Assembly: GCA_048550035.1 (NCBI GenBank)
Contig: JBLYYQ010000095.1
Coordinates: 1 to 9,370 of the forward strand
DNA length: 9,370 nt
Direction: 5' to 3'
Source of the DNA: JBLYYQ01 sp048550035
GTDB lineage: Bacteria > Nitrospinota_A > UBA7883 > JBLYYQ01
Both the position numbers and the translations under genes were made by a program. Of this stretch, positions 7,452 to 9,370 are shown in pieces (the first letter of the stretch is position 1; every line of letters starts with the position of its first letter). Below the pieces are notes generated by a model, which was given only the letters and a program-made list of their open reading frames with translations, did not search any database and was not told where the DNA came from.

Positions 7452-7739
7452 CTACAGTTGATCATCATCTGGATTATCAAGCTCTTTATCAATACCATGC
7501 TCAGATAATTCACTACTGACATCATCACTATCTGGATCTAATTTTTCATCGTCATTCTCGTAAGTGGGAAGAAGAACTTTCTTCCGCTTTGGCGCCACTT
7601 TTGGCGATGCTGCCTTCTTAACTGCTTTGCGCTGATCCAAACCACATTTAGGACAGATAGGCTCTGGCTTATTCAAGTCATAAAATTTGAGCTCACAATT
7701 GAAACAACAATACTTTAAACCGTATTCAGGATGTGACAT
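7452..7739 (-). CDS. FYDLN/TIGR02300-type zinc-ribbon protein with acidic tail
   Basis: A 95-residue protein with a four-cysteine zinc ribbon at residues 12-32 (Cys12/Cys15 and Cys29/Cys32). It encloses KFYDLNKPEP, the signature of the family I know as FYDLN_acid (TIGR02300). A short basic linker (about 37-56) leads to a strongly acidic C-terminal tail (about 61-95, mostly Asp and Glu), also typical of the family. No biochemical function is established to my knowledge. The ribbon plus acidic tail suggests nucleic-acid or protein contacts, but that is inference. The start is ATG 7739, with GAGGAG about 12 bases upstream, a rather long spacing. It is the first gene of the probable two-gene unit with dnaE, 23 bases apart, and ends in TAG. 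Confidence 0.8.
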   Translation of the reverse strand: MSHPEYGLKYCCFNCELKFYDLNKPEPICPKCGLDQRKAVKKAASPKVAPKRKKVLLPTYENDDEKLDPDSDDVSSELSEHGIDKELDNPDDDQL

Positions 7740-7935
7740 TGTTACTTATTACTCCTCATGTAGTTACAAATATTAAAGCTATCTTTTAACATATAATTTT
7801 TTAATCTAACTTTTTTTAATCCAACTTTCAAAAAATAAAAGTTTCCTTACTTTTATTTGTACATTTATCTTAACTTATTGTAGCTTTACCAAAATAAATT
7901 GTTTTAAAAATTGAGATATTAGCTGAAAATAGAGA
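7740..7935. promoter_or_regulatory. AT-rich divergent intergenic region
   Basis: It separates the minus-strand zinc-ribbon/dnaE unit from the plus-strand secreted-protein gene, so it should hold promoters in both directions. It is extremely AT-rich, and many hexamers resemble -10 boxes, so I cannot choose one pair with confidence. It contains an imperfect 13-base direct repeat (TTAATCTAACTTT at 7801-7813 and TTAATCCAACTTT at 7816-7828) and, next to it, a perfect inverted repeat listed separately. No RNA gene is recognisable. Confidence 0.5.
7833..7858. repeat. Perfect 9-bp inverted repeat, possible operator or hairpin
   Basis: AAATAAAAG (7833-7841) and CTTTTATTT (7850-7858) are exact reverse complements around an 8-base spacer, TTTCCTTA. 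It lies in the middle of the divergent intergenic region, about 94 bases from the zinc-ribbon start and 77 bases from the secreted-protein start. Such placement suits a shared regulator site. The A-T composition also makes a chance occurrence more likely than it would be in mixed sequence. Confidence 0.35.
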
Positions 7936-8592
7936 ATGACTAAATATCTAAATGTAGCTCTGATTTTATTCTTTTTTCTATTTATTAAAGTAGATACGAG
8001 TTGGGCAATCAATCAAAATGGTTTGGATAGAGACCAACGAAATAATCTAAAAAGCGATCTTGCTACCTCCCAACCTCTTGAAACAGAGTATGATCCGACT
8101 ATTGTTCAGAATAGAGATGCTAGAGCGATTTTGGTAGGAAGGAAAGAATGCCCGTCAACTATTGATGGGGTAAAAATATATAGCTCTGTAGGGAAGAGGG
8201 GGATTAAGTTTTATCATTTCAAATTGGAATTAAGACCAGATAATACAATATTACCTGATGATAGCTATGAAAACAGTCTGAATTTTAAAGAGTATGGGCA
8301 GTTTCAAATTTTTATTCCAGTTAAACGCTTTGTTTTGCCTAGTATAGTAAAGAAATCGAAAGGTTCTCTAATTTTGAGAACGTCTCAAACTCTTGCTGGA
8401 GGAGGTCGTAGTCATCCGTGGATCAAAGAAAAACAAGATCTATATTTCAAAATCAAGAAGATGGTTAAAAGTAAAGTAGGGAGCGTCGAGCTAATTGTAG
8501 AGTTGCCTTATGATTGTCAGATCGAGACGAACATTTTTGTTAGAGATGCAGGTGGAAAGTATATCGATTATGTAGGGCAGCATAGGGAGTAA
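7936..8592 (+). CDS. Secreted protein of unknown function
   Basis: I do not recognise this 218-residue protein. It begins with a Sec-type signal peptide: Lys3, a hydrophobic core at about residues 5-17 (VALILFFFLFI), and a likely cleavage after Ser-Trp-Ala at residue 24. The mature part is hydrophilic and mixed in charge, with alternating strand-like stretches (for example 91-99, 121-133 and 183-191), which suggests a beta-rich fold. It has only two cysteines, Cys72 and Cys194, one near each end of the mature protein, so a single disulfide in the periplasm or outside the cell is plausible. No lipobox, membrane segment or cell-wall anchor is present. The Shine-Dalgarno is weak (AGAGA very close to the ATG). 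The gene ends in tandem stops (TAA TAG). It faces the minus-strand membrane-protein cassette, and no functional link between them can be shown. Confidence 0.8.
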   Translation: MTKYLNVALILFFFLFIKVDTSWAINQNGLDRDQRNNLKSDLATSQPLETEYDPTIVQNRDARAILVGRKECPSTIDGVKIYSSVGKRGIKFYHFKLELRPDNTILPDDSYENSLNFKEYGQFQIFIPVKRFVLPSIVKKSKGSLILRTSQTLAGGGRSHPWIKEKQDLYFKIKKMVKSKVGSVELIVELPYDCQIETNIFVRDAGGKYIDYVGQHRE

Positions 8593-8621
8593 TAGCGCTT
8601 ATTCTCTGGATTGCTTTTCTT

Positions 8622-8915
8622 CTAATCCCTAGAAACTATATCCTTATTAAATGTTTGAGCCTCTTCACTGCTTACTACTTCTTCTGCTACTACTACCTCT
8701 GTTTTTTTACTTTTCGCGTTTTCACGCTCTTGCTTCTTTAAAAACTTCACCACCTGTTTTCTTGCTTCAATACCAGCCTCACTATCAATTAGTTCTCTCT
8801 TTATAAGTCATTTATTATATTGCATCCTATTTTTTAAGAGATACCAACCAAACAGTCCAAAGACACCGAGACCCTTGATGAAAAATGCTTCTGATTTTTG
8901 CTCACTCATCGTCAT
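8622..8915 (-). pseudogene. One-helix membrane ORF interrupted by an in-frame TGA
   Basis: Reading begins at ATG 8915 (or ATG 8909), overlapping the end of the upstream 75-residue gene, so translation is probably coupled. The first 35 codons give a short polar start, one membrane helix (about residues 11-27, FFIKGLGVFGLFGWYLL) and a basic flank, then TGA at 8810-8808. The same frame stays open for 61 more codons to TAG (8624-8622). Those encode a strongly charged, helix-prone, non-random tail with alternating basic and acidic blocks and a Val/Glu repeat (VVVAEEVV). The tail has no good start of its own; the earliest is a GTG pair 19 codons in. The simplest reading is a 97-codon membrane-anchored protein broken by one nonsense change. 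A functional 35-residue protein, read-through or a sequencing error are alternatives. No homolog is recognised. This reading frame fills most of the stretch between the flanking genes. Confidence 0.5.
8686..8701. repeat. Short trinucleotide-rich tract in the interrupted ORF
   Basis: The plus strand reads as repeated CTA/CTT-type triplets. On the coding minus strand these are GTA GTA GTA GCA GAA GAA GTA GTA, giving the Val/Glu-rich segment of the tail. Such tracts are prone to slipped-strand length change, but the copy number here is low. Confidence 0.4.
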
Positions 8916-9129
8916 CTCCAAGTGCTTTATCAATTAACTTGTCCACTGCTGATAAACACAGATATCCGACATAAATACTCAGTGCCATGGATCCGAGTAT
9001 AAAAATCCAAAAAGAAAGACCAACTCTATCTATATCACCGCTTATGCCTAAAAAATTATGGTTTATCCAAAAACAACCGAAGAGTGTTCCGAACATTCCT
9101 GCAATAAATGCTAAATATGCTAACGGCAT
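8902..9129 (-). CDS. Small two-helix membrane protein, unknown
   Basis: A 75-residue protein I cannot assign to a family. Two hydrophobic segments are clear: about residues 3-22 (glycine-containing, AFIAGMFGTLFGCFW) and about 37-60 (LSFWIFILGSMALSIYVGYLCL). They are joined by a short polar loop with Asp32 and Asp34. The C-terminus is an amphipathic stretch ending in GDDDE. The start ATG directly follows the TAA of the upstream gene (TAAATG), with GGAGAG about 8 bases before the ATG, a good ribosome site. Its TGA stop overlaps the start of the next reading frame. This packing argues that it is a real gene, translationally coupled on both sides. Confidence 0.7.
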   Translation of the reverse strand: MPLAYLAFIAGMFGTLFGCFWINHNFLGISGDIDRVGLSFWIFILGSMALSIYVGYLCLSAVDKLIDKALGDDDE

Positions 9130-9370
9130 TTATTCTCTCTCCATCCTCAGGTGATGAAGAGTTTCCCCATCCAAACACCACCAAATAGTTCCTTGAACCG
9201 CCGCCCAATCATACCCCATCTCTCTCAGAACAATGTCTGCCGAACGAGACAGAGACATTAACTCGCCCCGAAAATTTACTTGGGTGTCATTTGCCACGGT
9301 GCAGGTAACTGTGCTGTCTTTCTTGAACTGAAGAACAGTTCCCTGATCCAATCCCAAAATTCCAAAATTG
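9130..9370 (-). CDS. RAMA-like domain protein, C-terminal part (runs off the right edge)
   Basis: The frame is open to the window edge. A TTG at 9357 could start a 75-residue protein, but four further codons (NFGI) precede it without a stop, so I treat it as partial. The visible sequence has the pattern GTVLQF, a charged turn, a T-C-T-V strand, V-x-F-x-G-E, SLS, a hydrophobic helix, GYDW, VQG, W and GETL. From memory this resembles RAMA-type domains (restriction enzyme and adenine methylase associated, predicted DNA-binding) and the similar C-terminal domains of some nuclease proteins. By hand count of 9131-9350 it is about 48% GC, above most neighbours. It ends in TAA, directly abutting the next ATG. 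Domain assignment is tentative; a small stand-alone protein is also possible. Confidence 0.5.
   Translation of the reverse strand, partial: NFGILGLDQGTVLQFKKDSTVTCTVANDTQVNFRGELMSLSRSADIVLREMGYDWAAVQGTIWWCLDGETLHHLRMERE

Noticed and set aside
8620..8634. Inverted repeat TTCTA-ATCCC-TAGAA between the convergent genes
   Set aside because: The stem is only 5 bp of mostly A-T pairs and lacks a T run in either direction, so it is not a supportable terminator.
8760..8810. Selenocysteine insertion at the in-frame TGA (8810-8808)
   Set aside because: The roughly 40 bases after the TGA on the minus strand show no stable stem with a GGU-type apical loop as expected for a bacterial SECIS, and the protein context is not a known selenoprotein.
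8622..9129. Genome-wide reassignment of TGA to an amino acid
   Set aside because: The 75-residue gene ends in TGA at a natural C-terminus that overlaps the next start, and none of the large housekeeping genes contains an in-frame TGA; their tryptophans use TGG.
1..9370. CRISPR array, insertion sequence or rRNA gene
   Set aside because: No regularly spaced repeats, transposase-like frame, terminal inverted repeats or rRNA-like sequence could be seen.

Overview
The window is a low-GC (roughly high-30s percent by eye) bacterial chromosome segment: five conserved housekeeping genes and a tRNA on the left four fifths, and an orphan, accessory-looking stretch on the right. The lineage is not certain. 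Three traits point to a deltaproteobacterial-grade organism in the broad sense (Bdellovibrionota, Myxococcota, Desulfobacterota or SAR324-like): a histidyl-tRNA synthetase with four cysteine pairs, a PurF of the Bacillus subtilis type with a propeptide and Fe-S cysteines, and a zinc-ribbon protein of the FYDLN/TIGR02300 type beside dnaE. This is an inference from remembered family patterns, not from a search.

Layout. 1-689 (+): a class III-type sirtuin deacylase missing only a few N-terminal residues. 729-2024 (+): hisS, probably co-transcribed with the sirtuin. 2017-3444 (-): purF, convergent with hisS and overlapping its end by 8 bp. The best purF start is an internal TTG just downstream of a good promoter, which gives an 11-residue propeptide before the catalytic cysteine. 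3671-3756 (-): tRNA-Leu(GAG) with an encoded CCA. 3826-7739 (-): a probable two-gene operon, with the small zinc-ribbon/acidic-tail protein first and dnaE (replicative DNA polymerase III alpha) second. 7740-7935 is a very AT-rich divergent intergenic region holding a perfect 9-bp inverted repeat.

From 7936 on, nothing is a recognised housekeeping gene. 7936-8592 (+) encodes a secreted protein of unknown function. Facing it from the right edge is a tightly packed minus-strand cassette: the C-terminal part of a protein that looks like a RAMA-type domain (restriction/methylase-associated, predicted DNA-binding) at 9130-9370, a 75-residue two-helix membrane protein (8902-9129), and a one-helix membrane reading frame interrupted by an in-frame TGA (8622-8915). 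Stop/start contacts (TAAATG, then an overlap) indicate translational coupling. The first gene is about 48% GC, higher than most of the window, which is compatible with recent acquisition.

The housekeeping genes cover histidine tRNA charging, the first step of purine synthesis, leucine decoding and replication, plus NAD-dependent protein deacylation. I see no evidence that they form one pathway. The right-end cassette is the best candidate for something undescribed, but its first gene is cut by the window edge. A side observation is heavy use of TAG: all five housekeeping genes end in TAG.
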